From Tridacna crocea (lineage: Eukaryota; Mollusca; Bivalvia; Cardiida; Cardiidae), in contig OX031071.1 in assembly GCA_943736015.1 (NCBI GenBank), positions 9,148,119-9,212,118 on the forward strand: a stretch of DNA of 64,000 bases. Reading direction: 5' to 3'. Shown here one piece after another: positions 22,401-33,083 of the stretch. Below the pieces are notes generated by a model. That model was given only the letters and a program-made list of their open reading frames with translations, was not told the DNA's origin and ran no database searches. Position 1 is the stretch's first letter. The number at the start of each line of letters is the position of its first letter. Both the position numbers and the translations under genes were made by a program.

Positions 22401-22900
22401 GGGCGTGCAGATGACCCGTTAGACGCTTGAAAATAAGGATGATTCGTTTGTGTATTTCTGTTCATCACGTTAATCGAACAATGCTCATAAACGAAATTAT
22501 ACGATGTGTCCGAAAACTACCGATGGTTCGGGAATACCCGAAACCGCTCTATGTATATATATTTTCTTTCTTCTTCTTTTCACAAAATTATGATTCTGTA
22601 GAAGCTAATTAGCTTATGTACTATGTACATGTGGCCTCGATTACTTTATGATTTGAATTAGATCTAATGTAATAATTCTTAATATACGCTATTATTCAAG
22701 AATCTTTGAACCATTATTCTCTTAAGGTGTTCATTGTCTCTCTGCTTCTCTCTTTAAATTATTTTGGGGGCGTAACGACTAGGGGAGGAAATGGTTTGAG
22801 GGCGAAACGACTAGGGTCCGGGGGCAAAGCGACTAGAGGTGAAAAATTGAGGTGAAACGACCAGGGGGGAAACGTCTTGGGGGCGAAACGTCCTGTTACC
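19491..22900. mobile_element. Motif-array element 1 (unit GACGTTTCGCCCC), 3410 bp
   Basis: The left end 19498-19641 carries about eight units of the gtcgtttcgcccc type; the right end 22765-22893 carries the same units inverted. The outermost eight bases are GGTTCCGG on the left and GGTAACAG (complement) on the right, each followed by GACGTTTCGCCCC. Flanks cccagaga (19483-19490) and cccataga (22901-22908) match at 7 of 8 bases, an 8-bp target duplication. The interior has no gene I recognise. It contains a mollusc-type repeat with cggacgaatggagagacgaa (20290-20580) and the inner inverted element at 21517-22552. Superfamily unknown; 8-bp duplications occur in hAT, P, Merlin and Zisupton-type transposons. 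Confidence 0.82.
21517..22552. mobile_element. Inner inverted-repeat element (unit GTCCGAATATACCC)
   Basis: Inverted ends read tagagcggtatcgggtatat on the left and tagagcggtttcgggtattc (complement) on the right. Further units lie at about 21710-21762 (ggagggtatattcggacacc) and 22130-22180 (inverted). The unit has the GWC...CCC skeleton but points the other way from that of the surrounding element. No clean target duplication was found. Confidence 0.6.
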
Positions 22901-22908
22901 CCCATAGA

Positions 22909-23436
22909 TATTGTGAATAGTGTAAATGTAAATAGTTTTAAAAATTCATTGAATAATTTTTTGAAAAACCCAGTAAAGTTTTCACCTGAATGTTATGGGC
23001 CTGAAGCGGGTAATATAAGAAGAAAAGGACCATAGAGGCACATGCCTATGAAGGTCTCTACACAGATAGAAGATGACGTCCTAATTTAGCATTTGTCGTA
23101 AGACTAAGACAGACGGTTTGTGTGACACCGTACACGAAATCATATGAAGCATCTCTCCTATATCTACCAGATCAATCGAAATGAATAGCACAGTGGGCAT
23201 AAAATTTTGTGTTTAACTATAACAGGTGGTGTATGTCGAATTCTTTAACCTTTGTTTGTGGTAAGTCTTCAGATACTGAAATATTCCGTTGCTCGTGCCC
23301 CGAACATTCGGCAAACGCGTCCTCATTATGTGAAGAGCTGATACAGGGAGATAACTTCCTTTGTTTCGGTTTGGTGAAACACCGGAAAGTAATAAATTGT
23401 AACGTTATATCTCTAAACACCGAAATGTAAAGGAAT
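22909..23436. other. Unassigned sequence
   Basis: Frames 23209-23430 (+) and 23217-23420 (-) overlap each other. The plus frame is cysteine-bearing and follows an ataacag that could be an acceptor. No homology or paralogue is seen, so it is not called a gene. Confidence 0.3.
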
Positions 23437-23572
23437 GTTTACTCTTTACCATACAACAAAATTTTGGGCTGTTCCAAATTGGAAACATTTGCAGATTACA
23501 AAACTATTGTGAATCAAATACTGAAGTTTATTTTCGAAGTACAGAAAACATTGTGGGAAAAGGAGAAAATGC
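23437..23572. mobile_element. Hairpin MITE, family A, left half (split)
   Basis: tttactctttaccatacaac through gaaaacattgtgggaaaagg to gaaaatgc, where motif-array element 2 interrupts it. The other half is 27107-27205. Confidence 0.9.
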
Positions 23573-24089
23573 GGGATGCGGTCAAAACGTACCCAAACCA
23601 AAACGTACCCAAAAAATAAGTCAAAACGTACCCAAAATTTAAGTCAAAACGTACCCAAAGTAAAATTTTCATTGAAATAATTTCATTGTTACTTATAGGT
23701 TAAAAACTTCATGTATCTTACCTTTTAAGGATGTTTTAACTCCTGATTCACTTTATATCCTTTTAATTCTTTTAAAATAACGCATGGTTTAAATCCTACG
23801 TTACATTCAGTTCGGGGTGATGTGTTTATATCAGGACTAATCAGGTGTAACAAACTAAGTTGTCATTAACAGTTTTATTTTCGTAAAGGATGATTTACAA
23901 ACATTTGTACACCATGCTACATAGTATTAATTATATTCACCACCCAGCCCCTTTTCAAAGTTAACAAAAAATAAGTTAGATCTAGTCAATTTAAGTTTAA
24001 AATGAAATGTTCAATGATATTTAGCTGAACATGTTTTTTTTTTTTTTCTTTTTTTTTTTCCACCCACAAAAAAATCTCTGGCTACCTTT

Positions 24090-24258
24090 AATTACACAAT
24101 CTGTAGTATTTACAGTCCTTCTGAAAAATAGCTTTTTTACATCATTGTAACAACTGTCTTCCCGTTTCTCACAATGTTTTTTACCCTTCGAAGCCTTATA
24201 TTATAACGGTTGTTTGCAAATGTTTTCAATCTGGAAGATTTTTATTGTAAAAGAGTTA
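24090..24258. repeat. Diverged family A MITE inside element 2
   Basis: ttacacaatctgtagtattt, tctcacaatgttttttaccc and gtaaaagagttaa survive. Confidence 0.5.
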
Positions 24259-25796
24259 AGTTTCCAATATTTTCAGTGCAGAATATGTCTTATAATATTC
24301 ACCCTCTAAATGTTAATATTTTAATTAACTGAAAAATTGTGTAATATGTATACTTGTAATGATAAGAAGATGTAATCGAGTCACCACTCATAGACAACAA
24401 AACTTTCAACAGGAAGAAAAGGAAAATATAAGAAAAATTTCCACCAGAGCATTTAATGAATTAAAAAAAATAAAATCAACCCTTCAGTTTTTCATCTAAA
24501 GCAACCTGTCTCTCAAATCATCAATATTTACAAAGCAATCAAATATATAATCAGGCAATATACAGCAGCTTTAATACCACTGTGAATAATTAATTTATTC
24601 GCCACATAATTATAGTTTATTACCCTCTTTTTGGGTGTGAAAATTGCGCCTTTTGTTATCCAAACAATGTAATTAACGTATCTCATATTTATAAAGGTGC
24701 TAATTCTTATGAAGATTTTTTTTTTCCGATTTTTTTTGTGGATAAAATATATTTAAAATGATGGATAACGATATCAAGATATGTGATGCTTTTCCCCTTA
24801 TGTTTATTGTATTTGCCTAAAAAGAGAGATACACACATTGTAATTTTATCATAAAGCGTTTGATAGACTTAGCTACATGTTCTGTGATATGCTTCATTAT
24901 TTGTTTTAATCATGTAAGGCAAGTTTGAAATAAAGCAGAATTATACCCCGGTCACATATTCACGGAAGGCCGCCACGGAAGAGCTACGGATTCGTTCCGG
25001 CATCGTCCGTGACAACTCGTACTAGTCTGTACCTTTCCGTATTGTAACCGTAGTCATTCGTAGTAGTCCGTGTATATCCGTAGCGGTCCTTGACAATTTT
25101 TGAACATGCACAAAAATTCGCTACGGATCAAACGACCGTAGCGTATCCTTACTAGTCCGTATTAGACCGTACTGATACGTTCTGGTCCGTATTAAAACCG
25201 TATCAGTCCGTACTTATCCGTAGACCCAAACTTTTTCCAGGATTTGATACGGAGAACTACGTGTTAGCACGGTTACGCCACGCTTTAGTTACGGCTATGA
25301 TACGGATTTGTCACGGAAAGTCACGATCTTAATACGTTGTACTACGGATAAGCAGGGATTCGCACGGTCTTTTACGGTTTACTACGTTTCAACACGACAC
25401 AGTACGGAATTGTAAGGCCCACTGTTGTTTGGTAGGATAAATTCAGAATCATTTACTTCAACAAGGGTATTTTTACTCTGTCATTGTAGAATACAACGCA
25501 ATTGCGTTTTGCTGAGTTCACAATCATGAACCATCAACAAATGATGTTTGCTGCAATTGGATATTGATATTGCACAAAATGTCAAGTCACTGGTCCAGCA
25601 GCTTTATGACATACATAGATGTAATAATTGTATTCTTATCGTACTACTAGTAATACCTTTAATTTAAGGTTACATATTTTACAAAACATTGTACGAAAAT
25701 TAATAAACATCAGCATTATAATGTGACATTCTATCCAAACAACGGTGCTTAACATGCAAGTAAAACGATCAAATAGTATGAGAACATAAAACTGTC

Positions 25797-26050
25797 ACCG
25801 TTTCTGGTGGCTCAGGCAACCGCCAAAGAAACGGGAGGTCAAAGGTTCGAGCCCCGCCAGGAGCTTGTTCTGATGTGGCTGGTTGGTGAACCGCCAGCTA
25901 GTTAAATGTATGGTTACTGGTTGCCTGCCTGGTGCCAGGTATTAAGGATAGGAATCGGGAGTAAAGACGCTCAGAGAATGAGGTGTCTCATAAACCCTGG
26001 AGGCTGGCCCTTTCGAAATGGGTGATACTAACTATAATAGATAAGCACTG
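25797..26050 (+). mobile_element. tRNA-derived SINE
   Basis: Pol III box A-like tggtggctcaggcaac and box B ggttcgagccccgcc, followed by a body (ggttggtgaaccgccagcta, tggttactggttgcctgcct). Inserted between the arms of the CCGT-array element. Confidence 0.65.
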
Positions 26051-26139
26051 TACTTTTAAAACATAAACATTCACGATTATCAGTGTAATTGTGAAATAAA
26101 CAGCAGATTTTATGAACATAATAGAAATGTTATTGATCA

Positions 26140-26395
26140 ATATTTTCATTGAACACTTTGCCATTCAATCCCATCTTTTTATGGGTTTGCAACAGACAAG
26201 TCAAGAAAACAATCTGATTCTAGGAAATCGAAAAAAAAATGCTCAAAATGGGCAATTTCTCCATTTCCCACAATGCTTTCTACCTTGTTGTAGAACTGAA
26301 GCTCATTTGTACCAAATTTACAGTTGTAGTCTGCAGATGCTTTCAATTTCCTGGAGGCCAAATTTTGTCAAATTGTCATGGGTTATTGATTATCA
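26140..26395. repeat. Diverged hairpin MITE
   Basis: gccattcaatccc, a short tgctcaaaatgggcaatttc core, tttcccacaatgctttctac and gtagtctgcagatgctttca parts. Confidence 0.5.
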
Positions 26396-27106
26396 GGTAA
26401 TAAAAGACAGAGAATATGTGGACTAGAGATTGGCTTTTACAAAGACCCCTCCATGGCCAGTATGAGGCTCTCATGGCCGAACTTGTTCCATTTCTAAAGT
26501 GAGCAGGCTAGAGGATTTGGACGGAATGCTAAATCGTGGTAGGTCCGTATCGATCCGTGGCGATTCGTAATACTACGTATCGGATCGTTCTTATTCGTAC
26601 TAACCCGTACTTGTACCGTAGCAAATCGTAGTGTATCCGTACTACAATCGTTCTGATTCGTGCCGCTCCGTATTAAACCGTATCCAACCGTAACAGTCCG
26701 TATCTCTCCTGGAACTCTGACCTATATTTTGGCTGTAGATCCGTAGAGCTCCGTACTCAGACCGTTGTGTATCCGTATTGAAACCGTAGTGGACTACGGA
26801 ATTTGACATTTCCGTAGTCATCCGTGAGCGATTAGACCGTAGCTCTTCCGTGACGGTCTTCCGTGAATATGTGACCGGGGCTTAAAAATTATCATCATAA
26901 AGATGGTGAAAACAATATTTCTATTAATTTGTGGAAAGATGTAAGATAAAAACACTATAAAAATCATGGGTACATTTTGACTTCACATTGGGTACGTTTT
27001 GACTCTACTTGGGTAAGTTTCGACTTCGGTTGGGTACGTTTTGACTCCACTTGGGTACGTTTTGACTTGGGTACGTTTTGGTTTGGGTACTTTTTGACTG
27101 TAAACC

Positions 27107-27205
27107 GAAAATGCTGGTTACCAGCATTTTCTCCTTTTCCCATAATGTTTTCAAAAGCTCTCTCTCGGGGTCGTTTGAAGTCGGGATTGTTTGGTAAAGA
27201 GTTAA
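27107..27205. mobile_element. Hairpin MITE, family A, right half (split)
   Basis: gaaaatgctggttaccagca through ataatgttttcaaaagctct to tttggtaaagagttaa. It is the continuation of 23437-23572. Confidence 0.9.
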
Positions 27206-27570
27206 GAAATAGGTAAGGATGCTTAATCACCGGAATAATTCAAAATGTGGATAGTTCAACAATGAAATGTTATGAAGTGTAATTTAACAAGCCTGAATAC
27301 CAGAATATAGCTATCTGAAGTATAAAATCATAACACAGTAGCGAGATTCACTTTCTGATCACCGCATCAGTTGATAACATCGTGACACCGCCTTCTCTCT
27401 AATTGTTTTACTTAAATTGTGCACTTTTTCTTTGCAGTTTTTTCTTTAGTTAGACTAAGCCAAGCAAGGTTCAAATAGTTAACAGTTATCATATTTATCA
27501 TATTCCTAATTTACCCTTTTTTATTGTAATAATTATCAAGAATGTTATAATATGAGTAATATAGGAAAAG
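27206..27570. other. No feature recognised
   Basis: AT-rich sequence without an exon or repeat identified. Confidence 0.4.
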
Positions 27571-27572
27571 GT

Positions 27573-27757
27573 AGTTCAGGTGTAATGCAAAGAAATGAGC
27601 CTCCCCTACAAAATGACCCGGGTCATTATTCTACGTAGAGAAATGACACCAGAAGTCATTTCACTACGTAGAGAAATTACCTGAGTCATGTCTCTACGTA
27701 GAGAAATGACCCATGGATTATTTTGTAGGGGAGTGTCATTTCTCTGCATTACATCGG
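27573..27757. mobile_element. Family F MITE: inverted arrays of acgtagagaaatgaccc
   Basis: Ends gtgtaatgcaaagaaatga and, inverted, tcatttctctgcattacat; inside are repeated ctacgtagagaaatgac units in both orientations. Confidence 0.8.
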
Positions 27758-27834
27758 CAAATATTCTTAAACTACATGTATATCATCACTAATGATGACA
27801 CCATATCAATCAATCGAATGGGTTTTTAATGTGG

Positions 27835-28035
27835 TTAAAGAAATCTCGTCCGTCAGGCGACTCATTTTTTTTTTTTTAACCGCATTACATCCCATTCAAG
27901 TGACAGATTTTTAATATTGCACACAAGAAGTTGATTCTCCTCTATTTGATATATGCGTAACTCAGCTGAGCCTGTACTCTCACAGTAGTATAAACGTAAT
28001 TTGATAAAATCCGGAAATCTACATTTCTCGCGCTT
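27835..28035. repeat. Repeat M, copy 1
   Basis: A T-run followed by aaccg.attac.tcccattc and acagatttttaatat, shared with 34840-35000. Confidence 0.5.
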
Positions 28036-28039
28036 TACG

Positions 28040-28410
28040 CGTTGTCTATAGGCATAATTATGTCATATTCTTCGATGAGTCGACCTGACTTAAATGACGC
28101 ATCACTAGCCCCGATATCGGGCAGACTGTAGTAATTCGCGCTATAAAGTAACAATGGAGAAAATGGCTTTAATCAATACGTTTGAGGAAAAATCAGGCTT
28201 GTTTTAGCCCCAGATTTCTCTAAACTGCTGATCATAGCTGAGTGAATCGCACAAGGTAGCGTTTTATTGAGTAAACGTTTATTTTAGTTTAAAATTCAAA
28301 GTAACGGTTGTCGCGTAGGAAAGTGGTTAATTGGTTCTGTACCCAGGATGCCCAAATCAGATATATGAGTATTTATAGAATGCCATCTAGCGGGAGATAA
28401 TGGCGCTTTA
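28040..28410. repeat. Repeat L, copy 1
   Basis: Shares gtcatattcttcgatgag, gagtaaacgtttattttagt, taacggttgtcgc and gaatgccatctagcgggag with the inverted copy at 35645-36010 and the interrupted copy at 51410-52530. Confidence 0.75.
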
Positions 28411-28504
28411 CGTAATAGTGTAGTGCGTTGTTGCGGAGGAGGCACACCGCAGGGAATTACCAAAAAGAATTGCATCATAGGTGAAAATTACCGATGATCT
28501 TCAC

Positions 28505-29240
28505 GAGATGAAATAAATAGAGGATAGATCTATTTGTTTTTTATGGTGAAAGATCGAAAATTGTTTCATCGAGTGAACATCATCGGTAACATTTTCACGA
28601 GTGGGGATGGTGTTTAAGAGATGAAATAAATTTCGATCTTTCACCGAAAAAAAAAAAATCTATCTATTTCATGCTTTTGACCCTTTCTGGGATGAACTCC
28701 ATCAAAATCCAGTACAGTTCTTTTCAGTTATCACCCTCCGCATAACAACGCACTACACTATAATTGGCCTGCAGTACGCGAAAAGGGGCATTCGGACATT
28801 TGCGTAAAAGTGTCGTCTCGGATCAGCCTGCGCAGTCCGCGCAGGCTAATCCGAAACGGCACTTTCCGTTCTTGTGTGATTTTCTGTTTCATGCAAGTGT
28901 ACTGTAGTACAAAATCAAATGTAGCCGTAAAGTGTCGTCTCGGATTAGCCTGCGCGGATTGCGCAGGCTGATTCGAGACGACACTTTACGCAAATGTCCG
29001 AATGCCCCTTTTCCCGTGTTGCAAGCCATATTACGTCAAGCGCGAGAATTGTAAGATTAATGACGTCATATTTACATCTGGTTGTGAGTCACGCGCATTT
29101 TACCTAGGTAAGTAGAACATAAAAATCTGCATTTTCGCTGGTCGTACCCGTGGAATATCGAAAAATATTTTCACCGCTATTTCTCAATATGCTACCGGAA
29201 ACCATGACATAAATTTTCATCTTTCAGCGAAAAAAAAATC
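28505..29240. mobile_element. Family E element, interrupted by a family C MITE
   Basis: It has an inverted left module (ggtgaaagatcgaaa... / ...tcgatctttcacc), acattttcacgagtgg, ccagtacagttctttt, attacgtcaagcgcgag and an end gctggtcgtacccgtggaat. The CpG MITE sits just before attacgtcaag; copies at 30.3 and 42.4 kb lack it there. Confidence 0.75.
28769..29027. mobile_element. CpG-type hairpin MITE, family C (nested in E)
   Basis: Inverted ends ggc(c/t)tgca.acgcgaaaagg; arms aggggcattcggacatttgc and aaagtgtcgtctcggat; inner stems agcctgcgcag...gcgcaggct. Confidence 0.88.
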
Positions 29241-29318
29241 TGTTTACATGTCCCTTTATAAGCCCAGTAGACATCGCAAGTAAATAATATGGTTGTTAGA
29301 ATTTCATGCATTCAAGTT

Positions 29319-29534
29319 TAACTCCTAGGCTTCTGAGCGCGACTCGCTGACCTTTAGCGGACAGTGTAGATCAAGATCAGACTGCGCAGAACGTGCAGTC
29401 TGATCTTGGATCTACACTGTCCGATAAAGAGATATTATTCCCCAAAGCATAACTTTGAAGTAGCAACATTTGGGTTTTTTCACTGTCGAATTGAAAATTT
29501 CTTTTTAGTTTTCTAGCAAGATAATGGTTAAAGG
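29319..29534. mobile_element. TTAA-flanked hairpin MITE, family D
   Basis: Palindrome cagtgtagatcaagatcaga ... tctgatcttggatctacact at 29360-29423. Outer parts ttaactcctaggcttctgag and ctagcaagataatggttaa, with TTAA on both sides. Confidence 0.75.
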
Positions 29535-30073
29535 TGGGTATTTAGAATTTTTACATCTCACCAAATTAAAAAATATATATATCACTGAAATTCATATGAA
29601 AAAATAATACAAATCATCAATAATTCAGATTCATAAAATTACAAAAAAAAAAAATTATGGTATTCCCTTAAAAGGCTACGTAGCCTCTTAAGCTATTTTT
29701 AGATTTCGCGCCAAAAATCAATAAAGCATTGTGGGAATGTAAAGTGACTGGCACGTGACTCATAACGCTTAAATTCCCTATCATAACAAACATGTAATAA
29801 TTATTTTCCACATTAATGTCTTCTTCGGACGCTATGTTTGAAGCGTCTTCTGTGTATTCCTGTAAGTAAATGAGCGAATTGATCATCTAAAAATAGAATG
29901 TGTCTCCCGTTGGTGTCAACCTGGGCCGTAGTAAATCTCTAATTTCTCGTGTTGTCGGATGGTTGTCGACTACTGGGGTTTTATGAATGAAAATTAAAAG
30001 GCTTTGGGAGTATAAGGATGATTTTTTTGCACTTTTATAAAATTTTCGTCCCAAAATCTGAGGGGCCACCTTT
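29530..30073. mobile_element. Family G element, copy 1
   Basis: Inverted AAAGGTGG ends; a perfect palindromic stretch around aggctacgtagcct near 29673-29692. Contains a frame (cctcagattttgggacgaaa side) also open in copy 39366-39913. Confidence 0.75.
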
Positions 30074-30107
30074 AAGTCATACTATTTAAAAGTATGGAAC
30101 AGTGTGT

Positions 30108-30500
30108 GAAATAGAGGATATTTGTTTTTATCGGTGAAAGATCGAAATTTATTTCATCGAGTGAACACCATCCGTAATATTTTCACGAGTGGCGATCTTT
30201 CACCGAAAAAAACAAATATTCTATTAAAATTTTATTTCGTGCTTTTACCCTTTTCTGGGAGGAGCTTTATCAAAACCCAGTACAGTTCTTTTACGTTATT
30301 CCCCGTGGCGTACCCCTTCCGCATAGCAATATTACGTCAAGCGCGAGAAATGTAAGGTAAATGGTTGTCAGGCACGCACAGTTTACCTAGGCGACAATAA
30401 CATGAAAATCGGTATTTTCACTGGTCGTACCCGTGTAATATCGAAAAATATTTTCACTGCTATTTCTCGATATCCTACCGGAAAGCATGAAATAAAACGC
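30108..30500. mobile_element. Family E element
   Basis: Uninterrupted copy: gtgaaagatcgaaatttatt, aatattttcacgagtggcga, ccagtacagttcttttacgt, attacgtcaagcgcgagaaa, and end ctcgatatcctaccggaaag. Confidence 0.8.
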
Positions 30501-30540
30501 GATTCTTTATATCGCACGGTCAGTCCAAGCTTTAGTTACC

Positions 30541-30775
30541 GGTGTAATGCAGAGAAATTACCCTCCCCTACAAAATGACCCATGGGTCATTTCACCACGT
30601 AGAGGAATGATCCGGGTCATTATTCTACGTAGAGAAATGACCCAAGACTGTAGAGAAAGGACAGTATGGGGTCATTTCTCTACGTAGAATAATAACCCGG
30701 GTCATTCCTCTACGTAGTGAAATTACCCCTGGGTCATTTTGTAGGGAGGGTCATTTCTCTGCAAAAATTTATTTT
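30541..30775. mobile_element. Family F MITE, copy 2
   Basis: ggtgtaatgcagagaaatta start; many ctacgtagagaaatgaccc units in both directions; ends gtcatttctctgca. Confidence 0.85.
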
Positions 30776-30851
30776 GAAACAAGGCAAAAAGCGAAAAAAA
30801 AAAAGGAGCGACTTGGCATTCTGGAGGTTACAGAAAAGGTTACAGCAATTT

Positions 30852-30975
30852 TTTAACCCTTAGCCTGCTATGCACGATTCACTGACCTTTTGCGCACAGT
30901 GTAGATTAAGATCAGACTGCACATAACGTGCAGTCTGATCTTCGATCTACACTGTCCGTTAAGGAGATACTCACT
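30852..30975. mobile_element. Family D MITE (left and core)
   Basis: ttaacccttagcctgctatg start and the acagtgtagattaagatcag hairpin. The right end is not clear. Confidence 0.65.
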
Positions 30976-30999
30976 TTCGTCATCTCACACCCAGTTTTT

Positions 31000-31735
31000 G
31001 ATATCAGTTTGGTAATTTAGAACTTAGTTTTAATACTATTTTCTTGGGTTGTTTCTCGAATGACAACTGCTTATGTACATAGCTCCAACTGAAATAATGG
31101 TAAATTTCGCCGAAGAATAGCTTTGATTGTGTGTTACCATTATTGGTTCCTTTTTTCTTATTAAGTTGCATTCTAAGAATTGTTTAGGACTTCTCAGTTT
31201 ATTTCTTACCTAGTTATGCATAAATTTACTTTGATCAATTTGAAATGCTGTAATTACGTCTAGTTTAGTTTAAACATATTTATTTTACATTGATTGAGAA
31301 ACAAGTTTTTACAACTTATACTATTCTCTCTCGATTCTGTAATTACGTCTGGTGGAATCCTTTGTTAAAATTTTTGTCGTCTGCCGGGAAAAGTTGTCGT
31401 CTCAGACGACAGTATTGACGTTTCCAAGAACTGTGCCCTTATTTCAGAAACAACTGATTTGCGGCGCCATTGATGTTATGCATCAACATTTTCTTGCAGT
31501 ATATTCAATTTAATCCCACACTCTAAGGTTAAGGCATAAGCATTCCTATATAAAAAACATATGCAGAGAAGATGGAGACAATATCTTTATCCAGATGCAT
31601 AATTTTGTCAAATGAATTTTGATATTAGTATACAAAATAAAGTCCATTTTAGGTCACTGTGAGATTTAAATCTTGCAAAAACAATAGCACATTACACACA
31701 GCCACTTTAATAGACGTATATCCTACTTAAAACCA
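31000..31735. other. No gene recognised
   Basis: AT-rich sequence; includes ggaaaagttgtcgtctcaga, possibly the distal end of the preceding family D element. No exon is credible. Confidence 0.4.
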
Positions 31736-31737
31736 AT

Positions 31738-31880
31738 GCTGTTACCAGCATTTTCTCCATTTCCCAAAATGTGTTCTGCCTTTTCAGAGACAAATTACAT
31801 TATTTCAGCCACATTTGGTTTGCAAGAAGCACTTCTTTACTTGTGAAATGCCTTTTCAATCAATGCTTTCAAAATTGGTT
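31738..31880. repeat. Family A MITE right-hand fragment
   Basis: gctgttaccagcattttctc, then tttcagccacatttggtttg. Confidence 0.5.
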
Positions 31881-32079
31881 GCCTTCGAAGGTGGGTAGGG
31901 GAATGGGGTGGGGAAGGACAAGAACATCTCTTTTGTTTATCCATGTACTTCAATCCAAACGACCAGAAAAATTATGTTTTTGCTGTTAGTAAAGCTAACA
32001 TTTTTGATATAGTAAAAGAAAGGTATAGTCGTAAAGAATGAACTGTGAATTAGAAACTATTTCGGGAATAATAATTTAA

Positions 32080-32550
32080 CTCATTTCATGCTTTCCGATA
32101 TCGAGAAATAGCAGTGAAAATATTTTTAGATATTACACGAGTACGACCAGTGAAAATACCGATTTTCATATTCTAGTTACCTAGATAAATTGTGCGTGCC
32201 TCACAACCAGATGGGAATATGACGTCATTTACTTTACATTTCTCGCGCTTGATGTAATATTGTAATGCGTTGCTATGCGGGAGGGGTACGCCACGGGGAA
32301 TAATGTAAAAGAACTGTACTGGATCAAGTTTGATAACGCTTCTCCCAGAAAGGGTTAAAAGCATGAAATGAATAGAATATTTGTGGTTTTCGGTGAAAGA
32401 TCGAAATTTTATTTCATCAAGTGAACACCATCGGAAATATTTTCACGAGTGGCTGCACCATTCGCGAAAATATTACCGATGGTGTTCAATCGATGAAATA
32501 AACTTCGAACCTTCACCTTAAAAACACAAATATCCTCTATATAATTATCA
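32080..32550. mobile_element. Family E element (inverted orientation)
   Basis: ttccgatatcgagaaatagc start, acgccacggggaataatgta, then ggtgaaagatcgaaatttta and its inverted arm. Confidence 0.75.
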
Positions 32551-32619
32551 TTAAGCAATACTCTATCCAATCGTTCAGTGCTGTCACCCAATAGAATTTA
32601 ACAAAACTAAACGGCTAGA

Positions 32620-32775
32620 GCTATGCCCTTTGAAAAAGGGGGCCTTGATTAATGCATCTGCAAAAAGTTTCGACCCAGGTCAGCCTGCGCAATTCGCGCA
32701 GGCTGACCTGAGTCGAAACTTTTTTGTTATGGGTCAATTGTCTGCATGTCAAAGGACCAGTCTAGCTCGTGATTC
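32620..32775. mobile_element. Family N hairpin MITE
   Basis: gctatgccctttgaaaaagg; hairpin aaagtttcgacccaggtcag ... ctgacctgagtcgaaacttt; attgtctgcatgtcaaagga. It carries an unoccupied gattaatgcatctgc. Confidence 0.8.
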
Positions 32776-32855
32776 AGTGTGTTGCTAAACAAAGTAAGTT
32801 TTATGGATCTATACATATGTGATGACTTGCTTGGTACCATGCATCACAGAGATGC

Positions 32856-33083
32856 ATTAGCCCTTTACCAAACGACAAAATTTTAGACTGGTCTCAATTA
32901 GAAGCGCTTGAAGAGGACAAAACAAATGTAACTCTAAGATTGAAATTTATTTCCAGCTGGGTAGAAGACAGTGGGAAAAGGAGAAAATGCTGGTTACCAG
33001 CATTTCCTCCTTTTCGCACAATATTTCCTTAAGTCTTCCACATCAGGGTCGTAAAAACCATGGATGGTTTGGTAAAGGGTTAA
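32856..33083. mobile_element. Hairpin MITE, family A
   Basis: ccctttaccaaacgacaaaa start, core gctggttaccagc, TTAA end. Confidence 0.85.

Larger units (their letters stand above)
24946..26880. mobile_element. Inner element with CCCCGGTCACATATTCACGG ends and ~10-bp CCGT arrays
   Basis: Inverted ends are nearly identical for over 45 bp (CCCCGGTCACATATTCACGG, then gaag.ccg.cacggaagagc). Both arms (24946-25420; 26545-26880) are packed with CCGT/ACGG motifs spaced about 10 bp apart. Between the arms are a tRNA-type SINE, a diverged MITE and unassigned sequence. No transposase was seen and no convincing target duplication. Confidence 0.8.
23573..27106. mobile_element. Motif-array element 2 (unit GTCAAAACGTACCC), 3534 bp
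   Basis: The left array (23581-23660) has four units and the right array (26966-27096) about seven, inverted. Terminal bases are GGGATGCG and, on the complement of the right end, GGTTTACA, each followed by GTCAAAA. It is inserted in a family A MITE, and gaaaatgc is duplicated at 23565-23572 and 27107-27114. Because the MITE consensus is known from dozens of copies here, the ends and the 8-bp duplication are certain. The interior holds a poly(T/C) tract, a diverged MITE and the inner CCGT-array element; no transposase was seen. Confidence 0.92.

Noticed and set aside
23209-23430. 73-codon cysteine-bearing plus-strand frame, and the opposite 67-codon frame
   Set aside because: Cysteine spacing does not match the peptide family, there is no signal peptide, and the only support is a weak acceptor-like ataacag.
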